Of a stretch of DNA of 64,000 bases, positions 24,085 through 36,773 are shown piece after piece. The DNA lies in the NCBI GenBank assembly GCA_900380265.1, contig LR025083.1, positions 992,001 through 1,056,000 of the forward strand. The letters run 5' to 3'. Both the position numbers and the translations under genes were made by a program. Under the pieces are notes generated by a model. The model was not told the origin of the DNA, searched no databases, and worked only from the letters and a program-made list of their open reading frames with translations. How positions within the stretch are numbered: position 1 is the first letter of the stretch; every line of letters starts with the position of its first letter. The stretch comes from Serratia symbiotica (lineage in GTDB: Bacteria; Pseudomonadota; Gammaproteobacteria; Enterobacterales; Enterobacteriaceae).

Positions 24085-25929
24085 AATGATATTCTCCTGA
24101 GGCAGTGTGGAAGAGCAGTGCTGATGAGCACGGATTCTTTATAATGATAACGTGGTTACTGGGTAAAACGCCAAGACTGATTAGTAAACCAATAGGATCT
24201 AATCCCGTTTTGATGGAATAAGTCGGAAGTCGCACAAAAGTAACAGAATTCTTTATTTTATATATAGTTATCAGTTTGGTGTGGTTGCAATTTGTGAATG
24301 CTTTATACGCTCCGCGAGTCAGATAAAGAACGTAGGCAGCACCCTTCTCCTATCTGGCTTATACATGCTGTGAAGTACTTATTATGACTGTCAACGTTCA
24401 GGGTTAGTTTCGCTTACCTAATAATAAGTAACCGAGTATAAAGATAGGATTATGCATGCCGTATAAAACGGAAAGGTAACTAAGAACAAATAGCACGCCC
24501 AGCAAGATATCACTAAGTTATTATCGATAATAGGCGTTACAAACATTACATATTTTATAGTGTGCGAATGGTGCATTAGATATATACACATCACGGAATT
24601 AAGAATATCAGTGATGCTAGGAAAGTGAGAATTGAATTAGCCACAGATGACCACTAGTCAGCTAGTGACGGATATAATATAAAGCCATCATGAATGCAGA
24701 AATACTTATCAATAACGGTGAAAAATTTATGGAATTACTTTCACTTAATTGCATTTCTGATGAGAATGAATGGTAGAAGAGGGCTGTAGTTGTATTATTA
24801 CGAATTTGAACAAAGCATTAGCGAATAATTTTTCTTGACAAACTAAAATAAGGTAGTGCTAGGGTGAATAGGGAGTTGCATAAAAGCAATGTTGGTAAAT
24901 CTTTACTAGCCAAGTCTTTTTATTCAGTATCACTACTGATTAAGAATTTTTGTCTCTGCATATCATCTAAAATAAAATGAACCGGCCAGCGATATTATGT
25001 TTAATAAACAATTGTTGAGAGTCAGGTTAAAACATTGTTCTTATAGAAAAATAATTGATACCGCTTTAACGATTTATGCATTTACAGCATATAAAATACG
25101 GACAGTTATTAATAAAGCAAGCCTAGTAATTTAGTCGTCAGCTTTTAAGTATTTATACTAAGCTATAGATAACGCTCATAGCGATGCTAAAGTAGCATAC
25201 AGGAATATCACCAGGTATTACTGTGAATGCCCGTATTAGGAAGTACTAAATAAATTGTTCAACCTATAAGAAAATCATGGAATAGCGGATTTACTGAGCA
25301 TAGGTGATTAAAATAGAACAAAGAGAGGTGACTAGATATAAAGAATCTTAAAAATAACCTATGATTCAAGTAATAATAACTTACGCAGCTAGGTGCGGTT
25401 ACTTATAGAGTACCTTAGGTGATTTCATTGGATTTTTGTGAAAGACCATGAATTATGAATAGCTAAGTGGTTATATATAAGTATACGAGACTAACTCTGA
25501 TTGAGTATTGTATGTAATGTTATTAGTTGAATTTTTTGTTATCTACATAACAAAAAATAATTTATAAGATTAACAAGTAACTTGAGTTGTTATCGCATAG
25601 ATTAATAATCTCAAATATGGATGGTTGCTGTTATCACACTGATAGGAGTAGATGTGTACGGAAATATTTTTCCTAGACAAGGACTCTCTGTGAACCTTTG
25701 TTACTAAAGCTACTATGTTAGCCATGCGGCACTATTCAGGGAGATACATTTTTCAAGAGATGACGTAATTCAATAGGCGAAAATTCTTTCTACAAGAGGC
25801 TTTCACCATTCAGAAAGTAACTTCCCTTCTTGGTTTTTAAAATAAAACTTGCGAAGTGTTAGTAGATGTGGTTGAATGACAATAAAGCCTATTAAAGGAA
25901 CTTAGAACTTTTTAAGCTTGAATTCAATC
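24085..25929. other. Eroded region, possibly flgD and most of flgE
   Basis: No frame could be matched with confidence. Counting back from the flgE C-terminal relic, most of flgE and perhaps flgD would fit here in the plus orientation. The cvrA promoter should lie just right of 24,084, but no convincing boxes were seen. Confidence 0.4.
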
Positions 25930-26070
25930 ATCAAGAAATATGCTTAGTTAGCTTTTTCTAAAGATCAATAAATCAATAGCTCCGGTGTAAAATCACGTAC
26001 AGCTCTAGCTACTTAGAGTTTTATGTTAAAGCAATTCTGAAATATCTAAGGGTTTAGGTTTTCCGGGTTT
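25930..26070 (+). pseudogene. flgE: flgE C-terminal relic (flagellar hook protein)
   Basis: FlgE forms the flagellar hook. A frame near 25,955-26,010 reads LFLKINKSIAP, which aligns with DLSKELVNMIVAQ of the conserved hook/rod C-terminus. It is followed near 26,030-26,055 by KAILKYLR, aligned with DQILNTLVNLR. The order before the flgF and flgG relics supports this. The rest of the gene could not be traced. Confidence 0.4.
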
Positions 26071-26099
26071 CAAATCCTCTATTCTGTTAATCCTTGGGG

Positions 26100-26885
26100 T
26101 AAATGTGATGAAATTATTGGTCTGCTGGATGCAGACTACTTCCGTCTTGTGGAAAAGACAGGCATCTGGGTTTTTGAGCGAATTATGGTGATTGATATAG
26201 CTTATCTATTTGATTAAGCATCCCTCTGTTTCCGTAAATGATAGCTTAAGCGTCAAAGCTGTATGACGTGCAAATAGTGACCTATACGCTACTAGATTTA
26301 CAATGTGCCACTGGTGCTCATTCCGTTATCTATTTTGTCCGCGATAGGCTAGTAGATTTCGCGTTCAAAGCATTATTGCTTAATACACTCAGAAATTAAG
26401 TATTGCAGGTTGATCAATGTTGTTTTCAGTCTAGTAATCTACTCTTCGGTTAAATTCCTGTCAGGCTGCAAGACTCAATGGTCTCTCTTTACGATCTACG
26501 CTCGAGAGTACGGATTAATCAGCTTGCTGATTTGGTAAGGATAAGCTGAAATTGCGGAGGCATAGACAGCAGAGTAAACTAAATAATACAATGCTTAGTG
26601 TCTGTATCCAAAGAGGTGTTGCCAGATATTAAACTCAATTGTGACTAAAACACCCTATCTTCACCTATGCTGAAGAAAAGGGTTAGCGCCTAGGTGTCTT
26701 CTATATCAGGTAGATTACAAATTCTATTACGGGTGCAGTAAAATATTATAACCTGATCCGGGACCTTGATTTTAGCAGAACGTTTTTAGTTAAATTAGTC
26801 GGTCAGCTCTCAACGGTCTTAAACCTAGTGTGTCAGCTGATTACTAGGTCAAGATTAACGATAACGGTGAGAGGTTAGAAAATAA
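26100..26885 (+). pseudogene. flgF: flgF relic (proximal rod protein)
   Basis: Only the C-terminal end is readable. SGTL near 26,758 matches SGVLEGSN, and NDNGERLEN near 26,856-26,882 matches the DDNAQRANQ ending of FlgF. Stops occur between them. It lies directly before the flgG relic, as in E. coli. The left limit is projected from the usual 251-residue length. Confidence 0.42.
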
Positions 26886-26887
26886 CA

Positions 26888-27440
26888 TCCGCTATAATTC
26901 TGCAACTAAAGCCTAGTGTTTACAAGCCCAAGAGACTCCGCAGTAAATCAAAATGCGTGCTGCCTACTCAACGTTTATAAGTTTCTATCAGGGATATGGA
27001 GTGATTAGTTGCCGGCTAAGGGATAAGTCGGCTCAATCTGTTAAAGATCATCCGCCTAAGCCGCTATTAAGCGAAGAACGGAAACAGGGTTCTAGCGCCT
27101 ACTGGAGGTGGATACCGCTCGGGTTGGCGCCACCGAATCGAAAGAGGGGGATTTTTAATACTCACGTCAATAGTTTGTCGTGGCCATGTAGACATGGCTG
27201 TCCCAAGATACAGATTAAACCCGCCTTATTAGATGGGTTTAGCGATGATGATTCGCTACCTCCCGCAGGTAGCCTGCCCGTGTGCACAACGTTTTGGTGG
27301 TATCTTGTTCAAAGGAAGTTACGACAGAGACGGTTGTTAAATGGGTGGGTTAGAGATACGCAGCGATCTGCTTTTGTTTATAATACTGCTGCACACAGGA
27401 CTCTTGACTTAGCACATGTAAATCGTTCTGCCTTGTCAGG
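26888..27440 (+). pseudogene. flgG: flgG relic (distal rod protein) with internal deletion
   Basis: FlgG builds the distal flagellar rod. Broken frames follow FlgG from end to end. CLQAQETPQ and the next residues match GLDAQQTNMDVIANN (N-terminal rod motif). IR and LAPTGGGYRSGWRHRIERGG match the [21 protein letters not shown] segment. RYRLNPP matches QVGQLNLTTF. FGGILFKGSY matches GAGLLYQGYV, and after a frameshift RDTQRSAFVYNTAAHRTLDL matches QTQRAYEINSKAVSTTDQM. About 250 bases of the middle appear deleted. A 163-codon open frame across this stretch is a chance opening, since the true reading changes frame inside it. Confidence 0.62.
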
Positions 27441-27639
27441 GTAGAAACTGGTTAATTCTCTTGCTATCTAAAAAAAGAGCTTATCCCATTCGTACTGGAA
27501 CTGCTGTCATGCGGTTTCAAGAATAGTAGCAAGATCCTCTGTAGCATTTTTATGCTCAATTACAGCCTTGTTTTGGCTGCGCTGATGATTTTCCTGCAGT
27601 TGTTAGCCGGTTAAGATAATTAGATTATTCTCCCATACT

Positions 27640-28135
27640 CAAAGAGCATGACGGCTGTAGTTAGCATAGCGAACCTCGCTACTCATCACTACTTGCGATG
27701 AAGACGTTAAAGGTGTATTCATAGATATTTTAGCGATCTACTAGACAATTCTATCTAGGAAAATATATCCTTTAGATATTTATACACTCAGTGCTAGCGA
27801 CGGTGTAGATATTTGCATGGAGTAGAAAAGCCTGGATTGAGCACTGCCACAATGTTGGAGACCGCATGTACTGCAATATCTATGTAAACAGTAAAGCGGG
27901 ACTTGACAATTTTTCTGACAGTTTTGTGGTGAATACACCTATATTTATCTTGCCTGCCTATAGCGTGATAGGCAGGGCGTGCCATACTGATTTTTACAAC
28001 TGATAGACGCTATCCTAAACGTCCGTATGATCCTATCGGCACCGATAGACTACTGATAGACATATCTTATATATACCTATTCAGCATTTTACCGCATCGG
28101 TGTACTGAGCAGTGTTTACTGTTTCCCGCAATTTA
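27640..28135 (+). pseudogene. flgJ: flgJ relic (rod cap and muramidase)
   Basis: FlgJ caps the growing rod and cuts murein. Readable pieces come from the muramidase half. VSIANLATHHYL near 27,660 matches ASQQSGVPHHLIL. LDNFSDSFVVNTPIF near 27,905 matches YLEALSDYVGLLTRNPRY. GRACHTDFYN near 27,970 matches AGYATDPHYA. The space between the flgG relic and this domain is too short for flgH, flgI and the FlgJ N-terminus, so those appear deleted. Confidence 0.55.
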
Positions 28136-28383
28136 GAAATTGGGTGGTGGCACTACTTAGCCAGCACTCTATCATTTGCGCGTATACGTATTCCGAATAG
28201 TGTTTTTGGCACCCTTGCCTGGTGAGGGCTCCACTATCTGAATTGTTGAGCATGATTTCATGGCAGCTAAGTTTATCCCTCTTATAGTCCTAGCTTTTAG
28301 ATCACTTTCCATCAGGATGGAACTAACGAAAATTACCAGCGAAACTATCAGAGACGTTAAAGCGTGCAATCTTTTTTATCATG

Positions 28384-29925
28384 GTTATTTAATGAGTTTC
28401 TGATTGTTTTATTTGCAAGGTATACACCCTGTAATCCGAGAATAGTATTCTTGACTAGTTTTATATCTTATTGTTTGTCTGTTTTAATTTATTTCCTTAC
28501 GATGATCTATCATCTTGCATGTGTACATAAACTGCTAGAGTTTATATATTTTATTTAGTCCTGGCAGTTCCAGATTTGGGCGTAATAGAATCTAGAACTG
28601 GCCATGTCACTGTTCCTATCTTATTACACTGGGTTTGTTGTTTTTCCGAAGTTACGCAGTGAAGGGTTTGTGTCGGTAAAAGACGTAAACTAGTACTTCC
28701 CAGGCTTCCTTGGGTCTGTTTTCAATGTTGCTTAAAATGCTGATGTTTCTGCTTTTGGCTCAACCACGGATGGCTTCTATGCTACTAATTGCCAGCACCT
28801 GCTGAAAATTAATGCTATTATGATAGGTGTAGTGGAGATAAATGTGGATAACAAAGCTAATTATACTTGCTTAGATGTAGTGCGTTACACGCTAGTATCA
28901 CTTATGTCAAATTAAAGAACGATTCTACCAGAATAATGACCAGCGTTGATTGATTAGAGCTAGATTTCCGGGATCTCTATGTTGCTGATCATCCGAGAGT
29001 ATGGTTTCAGAAAACACATGACACGATGTCTGGTTTGCTCAAATAGGATCAATCAGACAGCGTCGAAACTGGCAGTTTAAAGAACAGAACAAAATTTGTG
29101 CTTTCTTGCTGTTCAGATTAGTAAATATGAATAAGTAGATACAGGAAAGGCGACTGATGCAGCAATTAGGTACAGCAGGATGCTGGCGAGTGCGACAGTA
29201 TCAATCACATTATAACGACTTGTAAAGTTCAGGCGATGAGAACGGCCACGCTAACTGGGGAGACCAACCGTCAGCTAGTTCACCGGCGCATCTTGGTTTT
29301 TGGAGCTTTTTAGGTGATAGCGAGGATTAGCCGATTATTATAACAGTGGATCACTGGGATCGCGAATACCCGCAAAATTAGTAATGATATCAATAGTGCG
29401 ATTACCTCAATCCCACAGATTAATGCTAGCTGTGTGATTTGCTTAGCTGGTCGGAAATTCATATCAAGACAAAATAACTATTTTTAATGCTATCTACAAT
29501 AGTGAGATAGCAGCCGTCACGTTGCGTATTGTTTTCTCTATAGAATGTGCTACGCAGCAGTAAGATGGAGGTCTTGTACAGTCCGGTTCCGAGCAAGGTG
29601 AGCATTAAGTTTATCAAAAGTAAGCTGTTATTTACGATAGCAGAGAAGGCGATCAGAGTCGAGCTGTACCACCCGCGGTTTGATCAGAAAACCAGCTAGA
29701 TGCTTCGGGAAGCATTAGAGAGATAGCTATTTTGCGAATACGCCACCGATCACTGAGGGATTGGCACGCTTCAGACATATGAATTGTCATACACGGTGGC
29801 ATCTGTCAATTTTATTAAAAATCGGAGAAGACTGTCCAATGAAAACTACAGACATATTCCAGTACAAATAGCGCAACAATAAGATTGGGATGTTCAAAGA
29901 CGGTTTGTCTGTCTTTTGATTCATA
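28384..29925 (+). pseudogene. flgK: flgK relic (hook-filament junction protein 1)
   Basis: FlgK joins the flagellar hook to the filament. Broken frames follow the 547-residue protein in order. FNVA-stop-NADVSAF matches LVSNAEDPAAR. INAIMIG and EINVDNKANYT match VNIAIGASVDQINNYAK. NDQR-stop-LI matches LDQRDQLV. ETGSLKN matches LNTGSLGG. SGDENGHA matches FDANGDAG. DHWDREYPQ matches NNQWQVTRLASN. SVNFIKNRRRL near 29,805 matches GVNLDEEYGNLQRF. Spacing between the anchors matches the intact gene, so decay here is mainly point mutations and small indels. Confidence 0.68.
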
Positions 29926-29974
29926 AAGAATTCCATCATGTTACTCTCAATAAAGTATCTCACGTTGAGATATG

Positions 29975-30965
29975 TGGACGCAATGGTTCTGGTGTGTATG
30001 TCAGCAAGATGGTTTGTTCAGGCACACATTATTTGAAAAGTCAGAACAGTTGATAATTGATAAAAATGCGCGAGGAATGTTGCGTTGTTTATCTTACAAT
30101 TTGCACGGTTTGAAAAATATTTCAAAGACTTGTCTAATCACTTTTGAAATAACAACTAAGGCTTTTTTAGAAATACGTAATGTACAGGCGGAGGGATCAC
30201 TGAGGTAGCTGATTATTCATTGCCTGCGTTGATTATCTTAAACGCAGGGAAAGGCTTATAGTGTAAATGGCCCGCGCGCTTATTGAGTAAGGCACTTATA
30301 GACTAGAAATAGTCCAGCGGAGATATATCTTACGGCAAGTTTTAAAGTGACCGCGTGCGACATGCATTGAATAGATGTCATTAACATCTCTTTTTCTAGC
30401 ATCTTATGTCTAGAAGATAGTGGCCTCGAATTCTTAATGCAAAGATAAAGGGCTACCTCAACCTGAATAATGAGCTTGCAATATTCCCCACACGAATTGA
30501 TGTGGCTGTGGCTGATTGAGCATAGCGCGCCGTAATTTATCTTTTAAGAAGTTAGATCGGTTTCCAGTATGGGGGGAGAGCGGTTGCTGATATTGGGTTT
30601 GTTAAACAACTTGGGTGTATGCTACATTTTGTTATCTTTGGCCATTTATAACCTTATCATGCTATTTATCGTGGAAATTGATACTAATGATTGTATGCAA
30701 TGTCCAATACAGATCTGGTATCAGTGCTGCACTTTAGTCAGTTAAATAAATTTCAGTAGGTGTTTAAGTACTGTTTGTTAACTTACTACGTTCTCAGTAA
30801 TTAACTTTTATTAAAGTGCTATTTATGGAGCTGAATATTTTAAAATGCCTGAGTTCTATTTCAGGATCTGTCCAGAAGAACAACATTGTGATTCCTATTC
30901 AATGGGGTTACTGATGACTTGTGTCAAACTGCAACTGAACTCGCCCTTTTGTTTTTAGCTAATAT
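29975..30965 (+). pseudogene. flgL: flgL relic (hook-filament junction protein 3)
   Basis: The flgL position follows flgK, and the interval has the right length for about 317 residues. The best anchor is the end: near 30,895-30,965 a frame reads SYSMGLL and, at the expected distance, a tail resembling SLFQLS-stop of FlgL. The N-terminal half could not be matched convincingly. A 78-codon open frame at 29,972-30,208 is not FlgL-like and is probably chance. Confidence 0.4.
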
Positions 30966-31253
30966 AGATTTGTAGTATTACGCATAAGTTCTTCTCATTC
31001 CTAAATCACGATTATTTCCCACTTTTTGAGCACCATTATTCCTTTATAGAAAAGAAGATGGCGATAATAACCACTATTTAGGAAACAACGATAGAGTCAG
31101 TCATAAGATCTGACTGCTCTAATGTAGAGAGAAACCTTTTTAGCCAGCATACAGTCACCTAGGCGGTGCTGCACAACGTGTTATTTTCGAGTATCATCAC
31201 GTACCGTGAACGTGAAGTACAGCAGAAACCTCTGAAATACAGGAAAGTACATC

Positions 31254-32324
31254 ATGCCAGTCTTACATAATCGAATTTCTAATTTGGAACTAAAGGCACG
31301 CATGCTGGCTGAAACCGAGCCGCGTACCACAGTTTCTTTTTATCGATACTTTACTATTGACGATCCTCAAATGTTTCGTAACAAGCTTTATATTCAGTTT
31401 GATCAGCTAAATATATTTGGCCGAGTTTATGTTGCAAAAGAGGGTGTCAACGCACAAATTAGTGTTCCAAAAAAACATTTTTCTATTTTCAAGGATTTGC
31501 TTTTTACCTTAGATCCGGATCTGGATAAGGTGCGTTTAAATATTGCGTTAGAAGATGATGGAAAATCTTTTTGGGTGTTGCGTATAAAAGTACGTAAGCG
31601 CATTGTGGCTGATGGCATTGATGATGATAGTTTTAATCCAGAAAATGTTGGCGAATATCTCCAAGCTGAACGCGTGAACCAAATGGTCGATGATCCAGAT
31701 ACGCTGTTTGTCGATATGCGTAATCACTATGAGTATGAAGTGGGCCATTTTAAAAATGCTATTGAAGTACCTTCAGATACCTTTCGCGAACAACTACCTA
31801 TGGTAGTCAATATATTGCAGGATAGAAAAGAAAAAAACATTGTCATGTATTGTACTGGCGGTATTCGATGTGAAAAAGCCAGCGCTTATATGCAGTATAA
31901 TGGGTTTAAAAATGTTTTTCATGTGGACGGTGGGATTATTGAATACGCGCGCAAGGCGAAAGAGCAAGGGCTGCCCTTAAAGTTTATTGGGAAAAACTTT
32001 GTGTTTGATGAAAGAATGGGCGAACGGGTCACTGATGATGTGATCGCCTATTGCCACCAATGTGGCATACCATGCGACACTCATACAAACTGTAAAAACG
32101 AGGGTTGCCATGTATTATTTATTCAGTGTCCGATGTGCCTCGCCAAGTTTGAAGGTTGTTGTAGTGAGAACTGCTGCGCAGACTTAGGTATGCCGCATAA
32201 AGAGCAACGCGAACGTCGGATTAAGCGTGGGATTGGCAATATTCTTTTTAATAAGGCAAACCGTCTACTGCGTAGTACGATATGTCTCCGAGTAGAAGAA
32301 AAGACGGGCAGAGAAAACAAGTAG
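31254..32324 (+). CDS. trhO: tRNA uridine(34) hydroxylase TrhO (YceA)
   Basis: TrhO is a rhodanese-like enzyme that hydroxylates uridine at the tRNA wobble position (ho5U34) in an oxygen-dependent way. The 356-residue protein (E. coli 350) has the N-terminal UPF0176 domain ([20 protein letters not shown]...GVNAQISVP). A rhodanese domain (about 140-240) follows with [13 protein letters not shown] and the catalytic loop [13 protein letters not shown] carrying the active cysteine. A cysteine-rich C-terminal region ([19 protein letters not shown] and CCSENCC) is typical of the family. The start is set by an AGGAAA site nine bases upstream and matches E. coli. It stands alone between the flagellar relics and unrecognised DNA. 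Confidence 0.95.
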   Translation: MPVLHNRISNLELKARMLAETEPRTTVSFYRYFTIDDPQMFRNKLYIQFDQLNIFGRVYVAKEGVNAQISVPKKHFSIFKDLLFTLDPDLDKVRLNIALEDDGKSFWVLRIKVRKRIVADGIDDDSFNPENVGEYLQAERVNQMVDDPDTLFVDMRNHYEYEVGHFKNAIEVPSDTFREQLPMVVNILQDRKEKNIVMYCTGGIRCEKASAYMQYNGFKNVFHVDGGIIEYARKAKEQGLPLKFIGKNFVFDERMGERVTDDVIAYCHQCGIPCDTHTNCKNEGCHVLFIQCPMCLAKFEGCCSENCCADLGMPHKEQRERRIKRGIGNILFNKANRLLRSTICLRVEEKTGRENK

Positions 32325-32643
32325 AAGTCGCGTTAGTTCGGCGTTTTATGATTTTTCAGGCATACTTTTGAGAGAAAAGTCAATTCTATATGCAATGCAG
32401 CCGATACTAGATCAGTGATAAAGCCGCAGCCTTTTAGTGTGATCTGCCCGTTTGATTGAAATAGAGCGGGATAACGACTCTCAAGAATGATGTAGTTTAG
32501 CAATTAGGTTTGTACTTTTTAGTATGTGTAGTAAAAAAACACGCTAGCAGCCCAGGCTCAGTAAGGCGTCTAGATAATGCTTGTTAGCTTGGTCATAGTA
32601 GTAGCACTGATATGAAAGTAAATTAGCATTACGCATGAATAGG

Positions 32644-32663
32644 CTATCCTTTAGTAAGGATAG
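32644..32663. repeat. Short inverted repeat
   Basis: A perfect 8-bp inverted repeat (32,644-32,651 with 32,656-32,663) has a 4-base spacer. It lies about 320 bases after trhO. It has no T-run and its role is unknown. Confidence 0.35.
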
Positions 32664-33062
32664 GTAGATGATATTGAAGATAATAGTAAGTGGTGTGATA
32701 CCATTGTTGATATAAGCTGTTATTAACATTCGTCAAACGTCTGTGATGAGTGAGTAGACTGACAGTACTTTATACATCTTCTATACCCCATAATGCCAAG
32801 TATAGTTACAGCCCGTGTGCCTTGCTATAGGCCAAAAGCGGATCTAGCGTGGAATTTAGACTGTGTATAAAGACTACAATTAAGTGAAGTGTTTTGTGAT
32901 GTTTTCTCAAAAACTGCGTGTTTGCATTGTTATTTCTGTATCCTTACCGAAGATGCGTGAGCAGGGATTAAGAATACCTTTAACTATGCTAAGTACTTTA
33001 TAGTATGAGTTAGTCCTTTTTCTTAATAGAACCGGAGTGAGTGCAATCACAGGCTATTCCAG

Positions 33063-33097
33063 CAGGTATATATTATTGCAGCCATAATATATGCCTG
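33063..33097. terminator. Terminator-like hairpin
   Basis: A 14-bp stem (33,063-33,076 with 33,084-33,097) with one G-U-compatible mismatch encloses a 7-base loop. It is followed on the plus strand by a short T-run. It may terminate a lost gene, or trhO transcription at a distance. Confidence 0.45.
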
Positions 33098-34825
33098 TTT
33101 GTAACAACTAGCGTATATCTGGATCAGTAATAGTATAGTGGAGAACTTTCTAAAAAATACAACGCTGAGGCTAAATAAAATTTGCTAGAAAAGGCTGTTA
33201 GCTATTTTCAAAGTAGTAAAAAATAAAAATAGTTGTGATGTCGATAGCATGTTGTTTGAGATAATTTTTATTATTCCTAATAAGCTAAATTAGGCCTGTC
33301 TTCCATCTAAAACATTATCGACATTACTGTCTGTAGACTAAAGAGGAGTAATGCCTATCATCAAGTGATAGAGGGAAAGGCTTTTGATAAGACGCGTAGA
33401 GTGATACGTAAAATATCTTTTACAAGGAATAACTTGTCAGTGTTTTATGTTGTATTTAACTGTGTTTGCACAGTATTTCTAGGCAGGTCAATAATGATAG
33501 TTCTGATTGGTTCCTGGATTCCTATACGAATGATCTCTGTTATAGAATTGGGAATTAATCAGGACACTTAGCTATGGTCTGCTCGCTATTATCTCAGTGC
33601 TTGGACGTAAGGACCCACTGTCAGCAAAATAGCTTATAATCCCATTTTGAGTATCATTATGGTGCACTCATATTAGTGAGTGATTTGTGTTTCGTGTCTG
33701 TTGTAATTAGATTCACATAATGTTAGATTATGCAGCCTGCTGATAAGGCTTAAGATAAGAGAGCAATAATACGGAAATGCAAATACAATTGCAGTACATG
33801 TACTCGTACACTACACTTACTTTTAACCTTTCACAAGGTTAAAGAGCGAATCTGATAGAATTTCCCCGCGAAATTCTGGAAGGACGACACGAGACCCGAT
33901 AAGTAGGGTAGCTAAATTGGAATAGTGAAAGAGTGCCAGTCATCGGGTTCTAGGAAAACAAACAACTATATTGTCCAATATAGCAGGTATTGTTCAGGCG
34001 TTTTTGCTGCTATGAGTGATTAGGATCAGATCCTTGCGCACTTGGAAGGTATCAATCATGATGTTTTTAGCACACATCATAACTGCAAGATCTGAGAGAA
34101 ACTACTAAAAATAAGCGGTCGTGTACGATTAGGGCACTAACATACGTGTAGACAGGCTTTTTAAGGACGATTAATTAGATGAGATCATGCCGTTCTGAAT
34201 GCAAATACATAGGTATTTGGCTTAAATAACAAAAATATTTGGTATGGCTTTTCTCAATTTGGTAGAGAAAATTACAAAATTGAGTAATCAGCCGCCACAG
34301 CACGTTACCAGATTTATCTAGATCTGTGTCGGCAATACGGATATCTCCGGATACTTGGTTTTAAGGTGTGGCGCGTAGCTCTATTGAATTAGTACGTCTC
34401 GGTCCATAAGTAAGAGAAAGCAGCTGGTCGATAAAGCTCTAAGTGACTATTTTAAACCACCATGAAGACATATTCCACAGATCTATGGTCTCTTCATAGC
34501 ACCTTCTGTAAGGTTTGTGAGAACGCTGCCTAAGATAGTGTTCATTTATTTTGTTCACTCAGGTAAAAGCGCCTCAGTGATAGCCATGTTCCATTGTGTT
34601 TGGGGTTAGTGAATTAATGTTGCTTTATATTATGGCCTTGATATTGAGAAGCCTGAATCTTCGCAATACAGCAGCGACTGCTAGTATGCTGATTAATTGA
34701 CGAGTAACATCTGTGCTACGCTAAAAGCGTTCTGTCGCCTTGAGCCTTATTGACTGTTTGGTCTATTGAAGACCGGTAATGAACCTGTATTATCATGGCA
34801 CCGTAAATATCGATAGTACTAATAT

Positions 34826-34846
34826 CCCACCCAACCAGTGGGTGGG
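34826..34846. terminator. GC-rich terminator-like hairpin
   Basis: A GC-rich 8-bp stem (34,826-34,833 with 34,839-34,846) encloses a 5-base loop and is followed by TTTG on the plus strand. It resembles an intrinsic terminator with a weak tail. No gene survives upstream. Confidence 0.45.
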
Positions 34847-36773
34847 TTTGAATTACTTCATCGTGTCTGTTTATAGACACCCTTATTAAGTCGTAATACT
34901 TTGAGTAACTAGCGAGGATCAGTGCGGCTCATCATCATGAGAGCAACTTCGGGATACGCATTTGCTTGCAATGTGGGCATTATTAGTGGTTTTAAACTAT
35001 TTTGCAAATTTGATCAGTGAATTACATGATTAGTAATTCATGTAGGATCGGAGTAGAATTGGTTCTAAAAAATAAGCTGGGAGGTAGATGGCTGTCTAGA
35101 AATAGAATTTATGTATTATGTATTTTGTAACAGAATAGTTCTGTTCCCTTCTGTTTTGGTGTATTAAATTCTATTTTATTAGAGCTCAGCCAATTTTTAT
35201 CGAGTGCATTGAAAGCCATTAGTCCAGGGATAAATTACATGGTTTATAGTATAATGATAATGGCAGTTTATCTCTTTTGTTAGCTAGTGGTCAGAGTTAA
35301 ATAGGTTACGTGAGTAACTTCCAAAAAACTTTTAAAGTTATATGTTCACCCTGAAGTACTTCACTGCTTATTTATACAGTTTTCTCTTGTATGGCAAGCA
35401 TAGCATTCAAAGAAATTAGCGATTTAGTACCCAGATCGGGTATTGAGAGTAAGGATAACATGATAAGTTTGTTGCTAAGAGCTATCTCTATTCTAGAATA
35501 CTAGTCACTGACGTTAACTAAATAAATCTTCGTTACTTAGTAGTAGGCGCTTTAAACACGCCTTGTGCAGTCAGCAGAACTGTGCACGGTGTGATAAAGT
35601 GTTTAGTTTCTCTATTGAGTGGGCTAAGCTAATATTTCGTCTGGAATATTTGAGATTTCTATTCATCTGTAGGTGGGTATTTGGTATTTGGTTAGCGGTA
35701 ATGAGTAATCGCTAAGAAACACTATCTAGATCGTTAGTAACCAGATTAAGCATTACTTGTTCCGTATTGTTGCTTAGGATAAGACACAATAGGTACAGTC
35801 TCTCATCCAAAGCAACTAATGAGTGCGATTTAAATAAGGCATGTCTGGGTAACGCTGGCGTCAAGGCATCTATTACCTCTAGAGTATATTAAACCACTTA
35901 TTTCTGGACTGATGTGCTCGAAGGCAATTGAGTTCTGGGATATCAGAATATTAACTTAATCACATTTCCAATAACCGTGCATGCTATAAAAGGTAGCAAT
36001 AGTGACATCGGTTATTCCCCTCGATTAGCAGAGCCCAGCTTGGCTATGAGTGCATCTAAAATTAGTGTAACTGCCGCTAGCTAAATCATTAACTAGTATA
36101 TACGGCTATAGCTGAACTTCTTTTTATTACTCAGATTGACAACCTAGTAATTAGGGCAGAAAAGAGTTAGGCATGTGTTTATGTACAGTGTACAGTAATG
36201 CCGGTCTGTCGGGCAGCAATCGGTTATGTGTAATCGAATAACAGGTATGAAGACTGAGGTGTCAGATAAGTGGAAAAATGCTGTTTAACTAACTGTTGGT
36301 TGCAACTCACTTTAAATCAGTTCGCTATGCGCAATATAGTAGTAGGGACTTTAATAATCCTGCTTATTGAAGTCCATGCCACCTAGCTTGATGATTTAAA
36401 GTGGATAAAAGAGAGACGTAATGGTTATTAATTAGGAAAAGGGAAACGTAAGTTAGCGTCTGGTATCAACGATGAGAGATACCCGCTTATTGATACAAGG
36501 TGCAAAGCGAGGTGACTCATTAACTGATCTACTTAATGAGCTAGAAAAGCTGGATGCTCTTGTAGTTTCGAGCCCTGTAATCAAAGTGAAATTTTCGACT
36601 ATTCTGGTGTTCTTGTCGTTTCCAAGTATTCTATCTACAGTGATGGAATTAGGGTGTTAGGTGTCTGGTGAGTCAACAGACGCTTAAGCTTGGTGCTATT
36701 GCGTGCCTAAGCATAGCACTTTTGATAAGAAAAGTGCTTAATACCATTGATCACCTTAAAACAACTGGTTTTG

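Larger units (their letters stand above)
32325..36773. other. 4.4-kb eroded region between trhO and rne
   Basis: No gene was recognised. Open frames at 33,365-33,571 (68 codons) and 36,472-36,660 (62 codons) show no family signature that I trust. Hairpins occur at 32,644, 33,063 and 34,826. In E. coli the stretch next to rne carries flgL, but here flgL traces lie left of trhO instead. Confidence 0.5.

Noticed and set aside
22913-24100. Plus-strand frames of 61-121 codons
   Set aside because: They lie opposite the intact cvrA gene and have low-complexity shadow composition.
26953-27444. A 163-codon open frame that could be taken as a new gene
   Set aside because: FlgG-like sequence runs through it in alternating frames, so it is a chance opening across the flgG relic.
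36472-36660. Frame with LLNELEKLDAL resembling the FlgL C-terminal segment
   Set aside because: Better flgL evidence follows flgK at about 30.9 kb, and the surrounding residues here do not match FlgL.
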